A DNA stretch of 64,000 nucleotides from Chitinophagaceae bacterium (GCA_016703625.1 JADJBP010000012.1:1-64000); one strand, 5' to 3'. Positions 10,425 to 18,000 are shown, counted from the first letter of the stretch. A program made the numbers and translations. Notes: generated by a model from the letters alone, not told the origin.

Positions 10425-10912
10425 ACCCCTTCAGGGTTTTGTGCAACAATTTGATAACATGCTATAATAATTATACCCCTTTGGGGTTTTGTGCAATATT
10501 TTTTTAACGTGCTATAATAATATCACCCCTTCGGGGTTTTGTACATTAAAATATTATTATTCTATAATAATTACACCCCTTTGGGGTTTTGTGCAACAAA
10601 TTGATACCGTGCTATAATAATTATACTCCTTTGGGGTTTTGTGCAATATTTTTTTAACGTGCTATAATAATATCACCCCTTCGGGGTTTTGTACATTAAA
10701 ATATTAATATTCTATAATAATTATACCCCTTCGGGGTTTTGTGCAATATTTTTTTAACGTGCTATAATAATATCACCCCTGGGTTTTGTACATTAAAATA
10801 CTTGGGTTTTTGGTTCCTTGGGGTTGTGCCCCTTGGGGTTTTGTACATTAAAATATTATTCTATAATAATTTCACCCCTTTGGGGTTTTGTGCAACAATT
10901 TGATAACAATCC
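10425..10912 (+). repeat. Right array: about ten 50-bp hairpin units
   Basis: Same unit and orientation as the left array, with starts at 10425, 10475, 10525, 10575, 10625, 10675, 10725 and 10775, then two disturbed units near 10829 and 10874. The hairpin at 10775 has lost bases (ACCCCTGGGTTTT) and 10800-10828 is scrambled. The first three units nearly equal the first three units of the left array, so the transposase lies between direct copies of one array segment. Confidence 0.88.
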
Positions 10913-10921
10913 CCATTGCCT

Positions 10922-11081
10922 GGATTCGTGGATTACGAACCGAAACTGAAACCGAATTGTGTTTTAAAATGGTTCGTGAGACAAGAACCAATGCAAAGAG
11001 ATGCTTCCAAAGTCAACTTGACAGTCATTGCTGATGTAAATGTGAGTTTGATCCTTAAAAATGCTTCGTGAAACACAAACC
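10922..11081. repeat. Three more copies of the TTCGTGAGACACGAA palindrome
   Basis: Copies at 10922-10941 (GGATTCGTGGATTACGAACC), 10971-10989 (GGTTCGTGAGACAAGAACC) and 11063-11081 (GCTTCGTGAAACACAAACC). With 10376-10401 there are four within 700 bases, all decayed to different degrees. No gene is seen between 10912 and 11109. Confidence 0.6.
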
Positions 11082-11109
11082 AGGGAAAGAAGGAAAGCTG
11101 TGACAGGTT

Positions 11110-11472
11110 CTAATTATCCAGGTATTTTTTTATGATCACAAAACTGATCACCAGCAATAAAAGCAAAATGATGATGCTGATGTACAGCCAGGGCTGGTCT
11201 TTGAGCCTGCGTTTTTCTTTAAGCTGTTTCTTTTTGGCGGTTTGTTTTTTCAGGTCTTTATTGAGCTGCTCAACCAGTAACGTAAGGTCTTTTTTATTGT
11301 TGAAATATTCGAGCCCTTCTACAGCATCATTCATAAAATCATCCGCAGCCATCTGCTTTTCCACTTCATGGGCTTCAGCAGCGTTTAATTTTTTATTCAG
11401 GTAATCAAGCAGTTTATCCTGCTCAATATCCTTGTTCAGGTTGGATAATATATCTTTTAAATCATCGCTCAT
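11110..11472 (-). CDS. Putative anti-sigma factor, single-pass membrane protein
   Basis: A 120-residue protein with a charged, helical N-terminal half (DKLLDYLNKKLNAAEAHEVE, like the cytoplasmic domain of many Bacteroidota anti-sigma proteins), a Lys/Gln-rich linker and one membrane segment near residues 95-115 (WLYISIIILLLLLVISFVII). It has no zinc-binding HxxxCxxC. It follows the ECF sigma gene in the same direction with a 55-base gap, the usual sigma/anti-sigma order. It probably holds the sigma factor at the inner membrane. The role is inferred from position and topology. Confidence 0.65.
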   Translation of the reverse strand: MSDDLKDILSNLNKDIEQDKLLDYLNKKLNAAEAHEVEKQMAADDFMNDAVEGLEYFNNKKDLTLLVEQLNKDLKKQTAKKKQLKEKRRLKDQPWLYISIIILLLLLVISFVIIKKYLDN

Positions 11473-11490
11473 TGTATTTGTTGAATATTG

Positions 11491-11548
11491 ATCATTGATT
11501 GTTGGTTATTGGTCATTAAGTCATTGGTCATTGGTCATTGGTCATTCG
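11491..11548. repeat. TCATTGG minisatellite entering the sigma gene
   Basis: About five imperfect copies of (G)GTCATT(G) in the gap between the sigma and anti-sigma genes. The last copies lie inside the sigma gene and encode its last residues and stop codon. Confidence 0.8.
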
Positions 11549-12097
11549 TTCCATTATGATCTTCAAATTCCTTTTCCCGTTCTGAATATGGCTCTTTACC
11601 TGCATAACGCTGAACCGGCTTTGTTCTGCAATTTCCTGGTAACTCTTTTTTTCGAGGTAAAACAAAGTTACGCATTGTTGCTGCTCATTGTTCAGCTGCT
11701 GCAGGGCAGTTGCCAGCAGGTCGAGTGTTTTATCTTTTTCAATATAACTGTTTTTTTCTTCGGTTTCAACAGGGGTGGACATGGTTTTTTCATTGATCTC
11801 TGCCGTAAACCTGCCTTTGTTCCGCAACTGCATCAGGCAATGGTTTTTGGCGATCATGTACAGCCAGCTTTTAAAATATTCCACTTTGTATTTATGCAAT
11901 TCGCTGATGGCCTTTAAAAAAACCTGTTGCACGGCATCTTTGGCTTCTTCTTCATTTTTAAGGTATTTCATGCCCACACCCAGCAGCAGCAGGGTGTACC
12001 GTTCCAGTAAAATGCCCAGCCATTGCTGGTCGTGGCCCGCATAAAATTTGCTGAGCAGTTCGGCATCGGTAATATGTTGGTATTTGCTTTTGTTCAA
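11528..12097 (-). CDS. ECF-type RNA polymerase sigma factor
   Basis: A 189-residue sigma-70 family protein of ECF size. Region 2 lies at about 25-95 (LLERYTLLLLG, DAVQQVFLKA, YFKSWLYMIAKNHCL) and region 4 at about 130-180 (ALQQLNNEQQQCVTLFYLE, SYQEIAEQSRFSVMQVKSHI). It would direct RNA polymerase to a stress or envelope regulon. No ATG lies upstream in frame before a stop, so the start appears to be TTG at 12097. The C-terminal MTNDQ and the stop codon are written in the TCATTGG minisatellite, so the original end may have been different. The adjacent anti-sigma-like gene supports membrane-controlled activity. Confidence 0.92.
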   Translation of the reverse strand: MNKSKYQHITDAELLSKFYAGHDQQWLGILLERYTLLLLGVGMKYLKNEEEAKDAVQQVFLKAISELHKYKVEYFKSWLYMIAKNHCLMQLRNKGRFTAEINEKTMSTPVETEEKNSYIEKDKTLDLLATALQQLNNEQQQCVTLFYLEKKSYQEIAEQSRFSVMQVKSHIQNGKRNLKIIMERMTNDQ

Positions 12098-12225
12098 AAT
12101 GCCAGGGCAAAAAGGTTTGTGATCCGGATCTTTATTTATTAAATGGTTTGCTGGTACATATCTTCATTCACAATTTTCAGTAAGATGTAAACAAAGGTCA
12201 TTTCCATAAATGATAAAGTTGCTGA

Positions 12226-12711
12226 TCAGCCGTCGTTCATCTTAATTCCGTGGGCATCCTGCCCGTTGCTGTTGATGTTCACAGGTTGATCCTGTTTTGC
12301 GGTACCGTTGGTTTTTCCGGAGCTGTCAAAAAATAGCATCTTGATGGCAATGAGGATCATGAGTATGGCAAAATATTTCTTTAATGTTTCCTGCGGTAAG
12401 CTGAGAGCGATGCGGCTGCCGAAAAAACTGCCTGCCAGGAACCCGATGGCCAATACGCCTACGATGCGGAAATCCACATGGCCCTGTTTGTAATACTGCA
12501 GCACGCCAAAAATGCCTACCGGCAGCATGATCATCGCCAGCGATGTACCCTGCGCGGTCTTTTGGCTGAAGCCGATAAAATAAACCAGTGCCGGCACAAT
12601 GATGATGCCGCCGCCTACACCTACCAGCCCGCTGAGCATACCGGCTGCAACACCCACCAGGATGATGATCAAAACAGTTTGCATATCCATACTTTTCTTT
12701 TTAGGGATCAT
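12226..12711 (-). CDS. TauE/SafE-family permease, short form
   Basis: A 161-residue membrane protein with four or so hydrophobic segments and the family signature GMLSGLVGVGGGIIIVPAL near residues 19-37. TauE/SafE (DUF81) proteins move sulfite or organosulfur anions; most are about 250 residues with two repeats, and this one holds a single repeat plus a polar tail of 30 residues. Single-repeat forms are known and may pair. The ATG overlaps the stop of the pyrophosphatase gene (ATGA), which suggests translational coupling; the methionine at codon 8 is an alternative start. Substrate unknown. Confidence 0.85.
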   Translation of the reverse strand: MIPKKKSMDMQTVLIIILVGVAAGMLSGLVGVGGGIIIVPALVYFIGFSQKTAQGTSLAMIMLPVGIFGVLQYYKQGHVDFRIVGVLAIGFLAGSFFGSRIALSLPQETLKKYFAILMILIAIKMLFFDSSGKTNGTAKQDQPVNINSNGQDAHGIKMNDG

Positions 12712-13247
12712 TTGGGAAATTTTGTTTTGTAGAGGGCCATGGCGTTCTCAATAATGGCAAAGGCTGCTTCCTTATGCTGAAATTCATCGATCACCACTTT
12801 TTTATTTTCAAGCACTTTGTATTGTTCAAAGAAATTACGGAGTACGGCCATAAAATGTTTGGGCAGCTGGTCCACATCCGTATAAAAATTGATACCGGGG
12901 TCTTTGGTGGCCACGGCAATGATCTTGTCATCAATTTCACCATTGTCGATCATCTGCATGTTGCCGATAACGGTAGCTTCTACCAGGCAGAGCGGCTGTA
13001 TACTTTCGCTGCACATCACCAGGATGTCGAGGGGATCGCTGTCCAGTCCCAGTGTTTGCGGTATAAAACCATAATTTACGGGGTAATGAAATGAGGAATA
13101 AATAATGCGGTCGAGTTTCAGCAGGCCGGTTGTTTTATCCACTTCATATTTGGTTTTTGCGCCCTGCGGTATCTCAATGACGGCATTCACCGTTTGCGGA
13201 GCTTTATTTCCGTAATGTGCGCCGTGCCAGGGGTGGAGTGTGTACAT
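12708..13247 (-). CDS. ppa: Inorganic pyrophosphatase (family I)
   Basis: A 179-residue soluble enzyme that splits pyrophosphate to two phosphates and so drives biosynthetic reactions. The family I signature D-x-D-P-x-D is D69-S-D71-P-L-D74. Other metal and phosphate ligands are in YPVNYGFIPQT (55-65) and the KDPGINFY region. Length and start fit the family. It leads a two-gene operon with the TauE/SafE permease, joined by an ATGA overlap. Confidence 0.96.
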   Translation of the reverse strand: MYTLHPWHGAHYGNKAPQTVNAVIEIPQGAKTKYEVDKTTGLLKLDRIIYSSFHYPVNYGFIPQTLGLDSDPLDILVMCSESIQPLCLVEATVIGNMQMIDNGEIDDKIIAVATKDPGINFYTDVDQLPKHFMAVLRNFFEQYKVLENKKVVIDEFQHKEAAFAIIENAMALYKTKFPK

Positions 13248-13267
13248 GGTTGGTTGGTTAAACGTTG

Positions 13268-13323
13268 TTACGTTAACTGGTTAATACGTTAATACGTTAA
13301 TACGTTAATACGTTAATACGTTT
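13268..13323. repeat. TAATACGT minisatellite
   Basis: Five copies of a 10-base word (TTAATACGTT-type) upstream of the pyrophosphatase start. The same word recurs at 21214-21263. Confidence 0.8.
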
Positions 13324-13361
13324 AAGTGTTTTTATTTTTTGAAGTAACTGCTTTTATTCTT

Positions 13362-13402
13362 GATACTGGATACTTGATACTTGATACTGGATACTTGATA
13401 CT
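13362..13402. repeat. GATACT(T/G)GATACT minisatellite
   Basis: Four or so copies of TGATACTGGATACT-like words between the pyrophosphatase and crcB genes. Confidence 0.75.
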
Positions 13403-13434
13403 CCATCAACTCCTGACTCCTGACTCCCGATTTA

Positions 13435-13460
13435 TCCTCCGTAGCTTTAGCGAAGGAGGA
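13435..13460. repeat. Small dispersed palindrome (GTAGC core)
   Basis: TCCTCC-GTAGCTTTAGCGAA-GGAGGA: 6-bp arms around a core. It resembles the insert at 6561-6594 and the element at 52503-52535, which share the GTAGC core and GCGA side. Confidence 0.65.
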
Positions 13461-13474
13461 CTCCCGTCTCCAAT

Positions 13475-13843
13475 TCAACTCCTCACCACCAACATGTACC
13501 CGGCGAAAGTGGCAGCAATGCCCAATATCACACTAATACCGATATACATCAATGCCAGGCCGGTCTTTCCGCTTTGCAGCAATCCCACATTTTCGAGCGA
13601 AAAAGCAGAGAACGTGGTAAATCCGCCACAGAGGCCGGTTGCAAGGAACAGTTTCCAGTTGTTTAAAACAGCTTCATCGCGGATGCTGAAGGCATAAATA
13701 ATGCCGATGGCAAAACAACCGGTGATGTTTACCAGCAGGGTACTCCAGGGGAAGAGTTTTGTATTGATCAAAACACTGCACGCAAACCTGAGCATGGAAC
13801 CGATGCCGCCACCCAATCCAACCAGTAAAATATTTTTAAGCAT
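13475..13843 (-). CDS. crcB: Fluoride channel/exporter CrcB (Fluc)
   Basis: A 122-residue four-helix membrane protein; Fluc channels are dual-topology dimers that let fluoride leave the cell. Family marks are GLGGGIGSMLRF (9-20), LLVNITGCF and the signature GLCGGFTTFSAFSLE. Length is typical. It follows the small lipoprotein gene by only 8 bases on the same strand, so there is no room for a fluoride riboswitch directly in front of it, and it is probably co-transcribed. Confidence 0.95.
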   Translation of the reverse strand: MLKNILLVGLGGGIGSMLRFACSVLINTKLFPWSTLLVNITGCFAIGIIYAFSIRDEAVLNNWKLFLATGLCGGFTTFSAFSLENVGLLQSGKTGLALMYIGISVILGIAATFAGYMLVVRS

Positions 13844-13851
13844 GATGCGGT

Positions 13852-14259
13852 TTATAAATTTCCGGAAAAAGTATATTTCAGGTCAACCAGCCATTTTTTT
13901 TCGGGCCTCACCAGTTTTAAAATGGTCTTATCTGTACGGCTGTAACTGTTGCTGTAATTAAAAATAAAAACGCTGTCGGTCACATAACTGGTTTCGTTGA
14001 CGATGATGTCGGCCTGTTTCAGTTTTTCAAGAATGGCTTTGTCTTTCTGGCTGTACTGTTTTTTAAAGCGTTCAAATATCTGAACATTGGTTTCATCCTT
14101 TAGCAGGTATTGTTCGGCTGCCGTAAAATCATTGTCGAGCAAATTACGTACAAATGCCGTGGCTGTTTCCATGTCGGTGACCGGTAACTTTTTTTCTTCG
14201 GTGTTGCAGGAATAACCGGCTGCCACAACAAACAGGAAGAGGAGGAATTTTTTAATCAT
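13852..14259 (-). CDS. Small lipoprotein, NTF2-like/DUF4878-type
   Basis: The ATG at 14259 starts a lipoprotein signal (MIKKFLLFLFVVAAGYSC) with the lipid-bearing Cys at residue 18; the 20 codons upstream do not belong. The mature part of about 118 residues has the pattern of DUF4878/NTF2-like proteins: an N-terminal helix (TATAFVRNLLDNDFTAAEQY) and a C-terminal strand ending in KKWLVDLKYTF. Function unknown. One of three such lipoproteins in a row, and it sits directly upstream of crcB. Confidence 0.75.
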   Translation of the reverse strand: MIKKFLLFLFVVAAGYSCNTEEKKLPVTDMETATAFVRNLLDNDFTAAEQYLLKDETNVQIFERFKKQYSQKDKAILEKLKQADIIVNETSYVTDSVFIFNYSNSYSRTDKTILKLVRPEKKWLVDLKYTFSGNL

Positions 14260-14289
14260 GGTTAAAGTTAAACATCTTTCCCTATACCC

Positions 14290-14325
14290 AAAAAAAAAGC
14301 ATCCCGTTTGTGGCGGCATGCTTTT
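14290..14325 (-). terminator. Rho-independent terminator
   Basis: On the minus strand AAAAGCAT pairs with ATGCTTTT, with three more G-C pairs after one mismatch, followed by eight or more T. It lies 21 bases after the stop of the 14347-14925 gene. Confidence 0.75.
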
Positions 14326-14346
14326 ATAAAAAAACCGGTGGGATTC

Positions 14347-14925
14347 TTATTTTTTCATTTTGTCATTGATGGAATCCAGCATCTTCATACCCTTTTCCAT
14401 CGCTTCTTTACTTTTTTCCATCATGATCTTTAAAGAATCGGGGTCCATGTTCTTAAATTTTTCCATTTCGGCTTTCAGCTCACCCATCTGTTCATCCGTC
14501 ATCCCTTCTTCTTTCATTTTATCTGAGCCCATCTCCATCAGGGTATTCATATCCATGGCTACTTTCCAGCTGCCACCTTCTTTTTGTAATACAAAATCAA
14601 CCGCATTACCGTTCTTTTTATCCTTTACATTTACTGTAGCCCTGTCACCATCAATTTTTGCTTCGGCAATTTCCATGTTGTTCCTGTCAAACTGTTCTTT
14701 GGTTTTATCATCCATGGTATTCTCCGTCATTTTCAAGCCCGTTTCCATAATGTCGAACATGCCCTTGCTGTCGGCTGTTGCCAGTTTACGGGCAGCAGGA
14801 ATATCTTTTTTCGACATGGCATCAAAAAAACTGATCAGTACGGCTTTGGGATCTCCCGCATCGCTTTTACAACCGGTGATGTACAATACCGAAAAAGCAA
14901 CAAGAGCAACAAATAATTTTTTCAT
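14347..14925 (-). CDS. DUF4878-type lipoprotein
   Basis: 192 residues. The lipoprotein signal is MKKLFVALVAFSVLYITGC, with Cys19. An NTF2-like domain follows at about 27-125 (KAVLISFFDAMSKKDIPAAR, DGDRATVNVKDK, GGSWKVAMDMNTL), then a Met/Lys/Glu-rich helical tail (MKEEGMTDEQMGELKAEMEK). DUF4878 proteins bind unknown ligands in the periplasm or on the outer membrane. It is a clear paralogue of the next gene, sharing domain order and the tail motif (D-x-L-K-x-M-M-E-K-x-K). Confidence 0.85.
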   Translation of the reverse strand: MKKLFVALVAFSVLYITGCKSDAGDPKAVLISFFDAMSKKDIPAARKLATADSKGMFDIMETGLKMTENTMDDKTKEQFDRNNMEIAEAKIDGDRATVNVKDKKNGNAVDFVLQKEGGSWKVAMDMNTLMEMGSDKMKEEGMTDEQMGELKAEMEKFKNMDPDSLKIMMEKSKEAMEKGMKMLDSINDKMKK

Positions 14926-15067
14926 AAACGTTGATTTTTTTTAAGTTAAAGCCGGGTTAAATGGTCCGGCTAAGGCATAAAATTAATTGTATTTTTTAGT
15001 TTTTGATTTTTTTTTATTTCACCTCCTGCGGTGATCACTGCCCGGTTGTACAATGCCCTGCAACGGG

Positions 15068-15664
15068 TTATTGGCCTTTCTTTTTACGGTCGATGGAATC
15101 CAGCGCCAGCTTGGCTTTTTCGAGCATCATTTTCAGCGTATCCCGGTCCATTTTCTGTAATTTTTCGAGACCGTCTTTCAGGTCTGCTTTCTGGGCGCCC
15201 ATATTTCCCTTCATGCTGTTGAACATTTCATTGCCCGGTTTGGAAAGGGCAATTTTCCAGGAATCGTTCTCCTTAACCAGTTCAAATGTGTGGGATGTTT
15301 TTTTTGTGGTTCCGGTACTGTCGGGTACTTTGGAAACGATCTCGGCCTCAACGGTTGCCCGGTCGCCGTTGATCTTTTCATTTTTCAGGTGGTACTCATA
15401 ATTCTTTGCATTTTCCCTGATCTCGCCGGTGATCCTTTCGCGGATCGTTTTCATGCCTTCCGGGTCGATACCGGTCATGAATTTTTCTGCCGCTTCCAGC
15501 ATGGCAATATCCTGGCTGGTAATATAATTTTTCATGGAATCGATCTGTCCGTTCTTCATGGCGGTGAACATGCCGTCGAGCACAGCAGTGGGTGCAGTTG
15601 CCGGATCGGGTTTGCATGCAGCCAGGGTTGCTGCCAGGCAGATGGCTGTGATCATTTTTTTCAT
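15068..15664 (-). CDS. DUF4878-type lipoprotein, paralogue
   Basis: 198 residues with signal MKKMITAICLAATLAAC (Cys17), an NTF2-like domain (TAVLDGMFTAMKNGQIDSMK, INGDRATVEAEIV, ENDSWKIALSKP) and a helical tail (LEKLQKMDRDTLKMMLEKAK). It shares architecture with the gene at 14347 and is likely a tandem duplicate. A 140-base gap separates them, so they need not be one transcript. Confidence 0.83.
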   Translation of the reverse strand: MKKMITAICLAATLAACKPDPATAPTAVLDGMFTAMKNGQIDSMKNYITSQDIAMLEAAEKFMTGIDPEGMKTIRERITGEIRENAKNYEYHLKNEKINGDRATVEAEIVSKVPDSTGTTKKTSHTFELVKENDSWKIALSKPGNEMFNSMKGNMGAQKADLKDGLEKLQKMDRDTLKMMLEKAKLALDSIDRKKKGQ

Positions 15665-15737
15665 ACCTGTTAGTAAATTTATTTGTGAATTTATTTATGA
15701 AGTTACTGTTTTCAGTCACATATAAAATACCGTATAT

Positions 15738-15762
15738 AAAAAAGGGCAGTAGAAACTGCCCC
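15738..15762 (-). terminator. Rho-independent terminator after phoH
   Basis: On the minus strand GGGCAGT-TTCT-ACTGCCC is followed by six T, 31 bases after the phoH stop. Confidence 0.85.
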
Positions 15763-15792
15763 TGGTATGTGAAAGGTTAGTAAGATATCTAA

Positions 15793-16772
15793 TTAAGTGG
15801 TCTTCTTTTTTTCTGTCGTGTGCACATCATCTTTATTATAGGCCTTGATGATCTGTTTCACCAGCCTGTGCCTGACCACATCTTCTTCATTGAGTTCGAT
15901 ATGTGCAATACCCTCAATATTTTTTAAGATACGGGTGGCTTTGAACAAACCGCTCGACTGGTTCTTGGGCAGGTCGATCTGTGTGGGATCGCCGGTGATG
16001 ATGGCTTTGGCACTGGGGCCAATACGGGTCAAGAACATTTTTATCTGCAGGTCATTGGTGTTCTGTGCTTCATCCAGGATGATGAAGGCATTATCCAGGG
16101 TACGGCCACGCATATATGCAAGCGGTGCGATCTCGATGGTACGGGTGCTCATATAGTAACCGAGTTTATCGGCGGGTATCATATCGTCGAGTGCATCATA
16201 CAGCGGGCGTAAATAAGGGTCAATCTTTTCTTTTAAGTCTCCGGGCAAAAATCCAAGGCTTTCACCTGCTTCCACGGCAGGCCTGGTTAAAATGATCTTC
16301 TTTACCGACTTGTTCTTTAATGCCCTTACCGCCAAAGCCACGGCTGTATAGGTTTTGCCGGTACCTGCGGGCCCGATGGCAAACAGGATATCATTTTTAT
16401 CACAGGCTTCCACCATCAGCTTCTGGTTGGCTGTACGTGCCCTTACGGTTTTACCATTGGGGCCAAATACCAAAACATCATTGGGGTTGCGGTCCATGAA
16501 ATTATCCACGGCCCGTTCATCATCACCACCCAGTATCTGTTCAAAATAATTGGCGCTCATGTGGCCGTTGCGTTCGAGGTAGCGGAGAATGAGATCAATT
16601 TTTCCCGGGCGCCTTCAATCTGTTCAGGTGCCCCGCTTAATTTTATCTGCGTGCCCCTGCTGAGAATTTTTAATAGTGGGAATTTCTTTTTTAAGATGTC
16701 TAATTTACCGTTGTTGACGCCGAAAAATTCGATAGGGTTTACGGTCTCGAGGTTAATGATCGTTTCTGTCAA
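15793..16772 (-). CDS. phoH: PhoH-family ATPase, one frameshift
   Basis: Together the two frames give about 326 residues, the normal PhoH length. The N-terminal part (TETIINLETVNPIEFFGVNN) holds the KH-like PhoH N-domain. The ATPase core follows with Walker A GPAGTGKT, the RPAVEAGESLGFLPGDLKEK block and Walker B FIILDEAQN. The frame changes in a run of A near 16605; one added A gives REKIDLILRYLERNGHMSA and restores the join. PhoH-like proteins are RNA-associated ATPases, often beside ybeY. No ybeY is next to it here. Probably intact in the organism. Confidence 0.92.
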
Positions 16773-16784
16773 TGGATCTTAATT

Positions 16785-17151
16785 TTGCCACTGTTGCTGT
16801 CATGCTGATTAAAAAAGCATACTTCGCAGCGGTTAGTTAATAATTTTGTTTCAAATGGTACTACTAACATGTCTCTATACCAAATGTAACGAATTGCATT
16901 TGATACATCACAAACTTACTTATACACACAACGCTTTTTTTAGTGGAAAAGTTTGTGTAATAAAAAATTTAACAAATGGGATTTTACAATATAATGTTAA
17001 GCATGAACTGTTAAAAAAAGATGCTGCAAAGCCCTTGTTGTACATTGTATCATTCAGTACAGGATAAACGATCTTAATTATTTTTTGCCCCTGCAATTTA
17101 CCCGGAGCAAGTAAAAATGAAAATGCCTGGAATAAATCCACCAATATATTT
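16785..17151. other. Intergenic stretch without recognised gene
   Basis: About 370 AT-rich bases between phoH and the PH-domain gene. Short open frames on either strand here lack a signal, a domain or coding-like composition. It should contain the phoH promoter, but I could not place one. Confidence 0.5.
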
Positions 17152-17775
17152 TTAATTTCCCATCAGCCGCTGTTTCTGCGCTGCATATTCTTCGGGCGTG
17201 ATAGCGCCTTTCTGCATCAGTTCAAAAAGTTTCTGCAATTCATCGGCGATCATCTGCTGCGATGGCTGTGCAGCAGGATTGACGCGGGCAATGGCTTCGG
17301 CAAGTTGTGTTGCCTGGTTACTGATCTGCATTTTTTTATATTCCTCCTGTGCATGGGTGATGGTATCTTTCAGTAATTTGGGATGATGAATGAGTTCGTA
17401 TTTTGTTTCGCCCATCTCGGCAGCCGTTTGTATATCTACATTGCCAAAACCAAATATGCGCCCAAAGATCGACTGGTCGTATTCTACATTATTTATTTTA
17501 TCGAGCGGGCTTTCTTTGGAATAGCGGGTAATAAAACCTGTTTCATCAATGATGCGCAGGTTGGTAACGGCCCAGAGATTGTGCCGCCAGTTCAAATATT
17601 CGATGAACGGGTAAAGTGCAGCAACAGCAATAATGATCCACGCAGTAGTATTGTTGAGCCACCAGATCAGCAATACCGTTAACAACAGCCATGCAAAGAA
17701 GGGCAGTACCAATCTTAACCAGTGCTGCCTTGTTATTAATAATATATGTTCGTCTTTTTTAAGTGCTGTACGCAT
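17152..17775 (-). CDS. Membrane protein with bacterial PH domain and SHOCT tail
   Basis: 207 residues. Two membrane segments at about 22-60 (LVLPFFAWLLLTVLLIWWL, AWIIIAVAALYPFIEYLNW) are followed by a YdbS/YdbT-type bacterial PH domain at 65-140 (LWAVTNLRIIDETGFITRYS, PLDKINNVEYDQSIFGRIFG, FGNVDIQTA). A C-terminal SHOCT motif ends the protein (LQKLFELMQKGAITPEEYAA). SHOCT segments are short oligomerisation or anchoring motifs. The biological role is unknown. Confidence 0.85.
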   Translation of the reverse strand: MRTALKKDEHILLITRQHWLRLVLPFFAWLLLTVLLIWWLNNTTAWIIIAVAALYPFIEYLNWRHNLWAVTNLRIIDETGFITRYSKESPLDKINNVEYDQSIFGRIFGFGNVDIQTAAEMGETKYELIHHPKLLKDTITHAQEEYKKMQISNQATQLAEAIARVNPAAQPSQQMIADELQKLFELMQKGAITPEEYAAQKQRLMGN

Positions 17776-17912
17776 TGCCGGGGTTGTTTAGTTAACCGTA
17801 AATTAAATAAAACATGGGATAAGTTACAGGAAAAAATAATTAGCCGGAAAGCCGGAAAGTCGTTTATATTTTATTATTTCATTTTTCCGTCTTCCCGGCA
17901 AAAATTAATTAG

Positions 17913-17985
17913 TCGGGATGATTGGATTCGAACCAGTCGGGCCCTCGTGCCAACGAAGTGCCCCGCCTTGGCGGGGGCTACATCC
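17913..17985 (-). pseudogene. tRNA-like remnant with replaced D and anticodon arms
   Basis: On the minus strand the piece keeps a tRNA 5' end (GGATGTAGC), a T-arm with TTCGAAT and a 3' acceptor strand CATCCCG, all close to the tRNA-Pro 16 bases away. The middle is not a D arm or an anticodon arm: it is a GC-rich palindrome (CCCCGCC-AA-GGCGGGG) and a second hairpin-like piece (CACTTCGTTGGCACGAGG). It cannot be a working tRNA. It may be a duplicated tRNA in which a small palindrome replaced the centre. Confidence 0.7.
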
Positions 17986-18000
17986 ATTCAATAAAATTAG

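Larger units (their letters stand above)
8881..10912. mobile_element. REP-type transposase locus: HUH transposase between hairpin-repeat arrays
   Basis: The whole block holds one IS200/REP-type tyrosine transposase gene on the minus strand, flanked by two arrays of the same 50-bp hairpin unit and by a second inverse-facing repeat family. No gene besides the transposase is present. The organisation resembles the REP/RAYT pairs of Gammaproteobacteria, in which a domesticated HUH transposase acts on extragenic palindromes, but here the repeats are packed as strict tandem arrays. The unit boundaries are read from the sequence; the functional link is inferred. Confidence 0.65.

Noticed and set aside
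8881..10912. The arrays as a CRISPR
   Set aside because: Units are 50 bp with only conserved, alternating spacers and a short hairpin; there are no unique spacers of 25-40 bases and no cas genes.
11495..11917. Plus-strand open frame of 140 codons opposite the sigma gene
   Set aside because: Begins in the TCATTGG minisatellite and runs antisense to conserved sigma regions.
13844..13851. Fluoride riboswitch in front of crcB
   Set aside because: Only 8 bases separate crcB from the upstream gene, which leaves no room for the aptamer.
16846..17144. Short open frames in the gap next to phoH
   Set aside because: Low-quality text on both strands, no signal, no domain, no start context.
17913..17985. 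A second functional tRNA
   Set aside because: D arm and anticodon arm are missing; only acceptor and T-arm parts remain.
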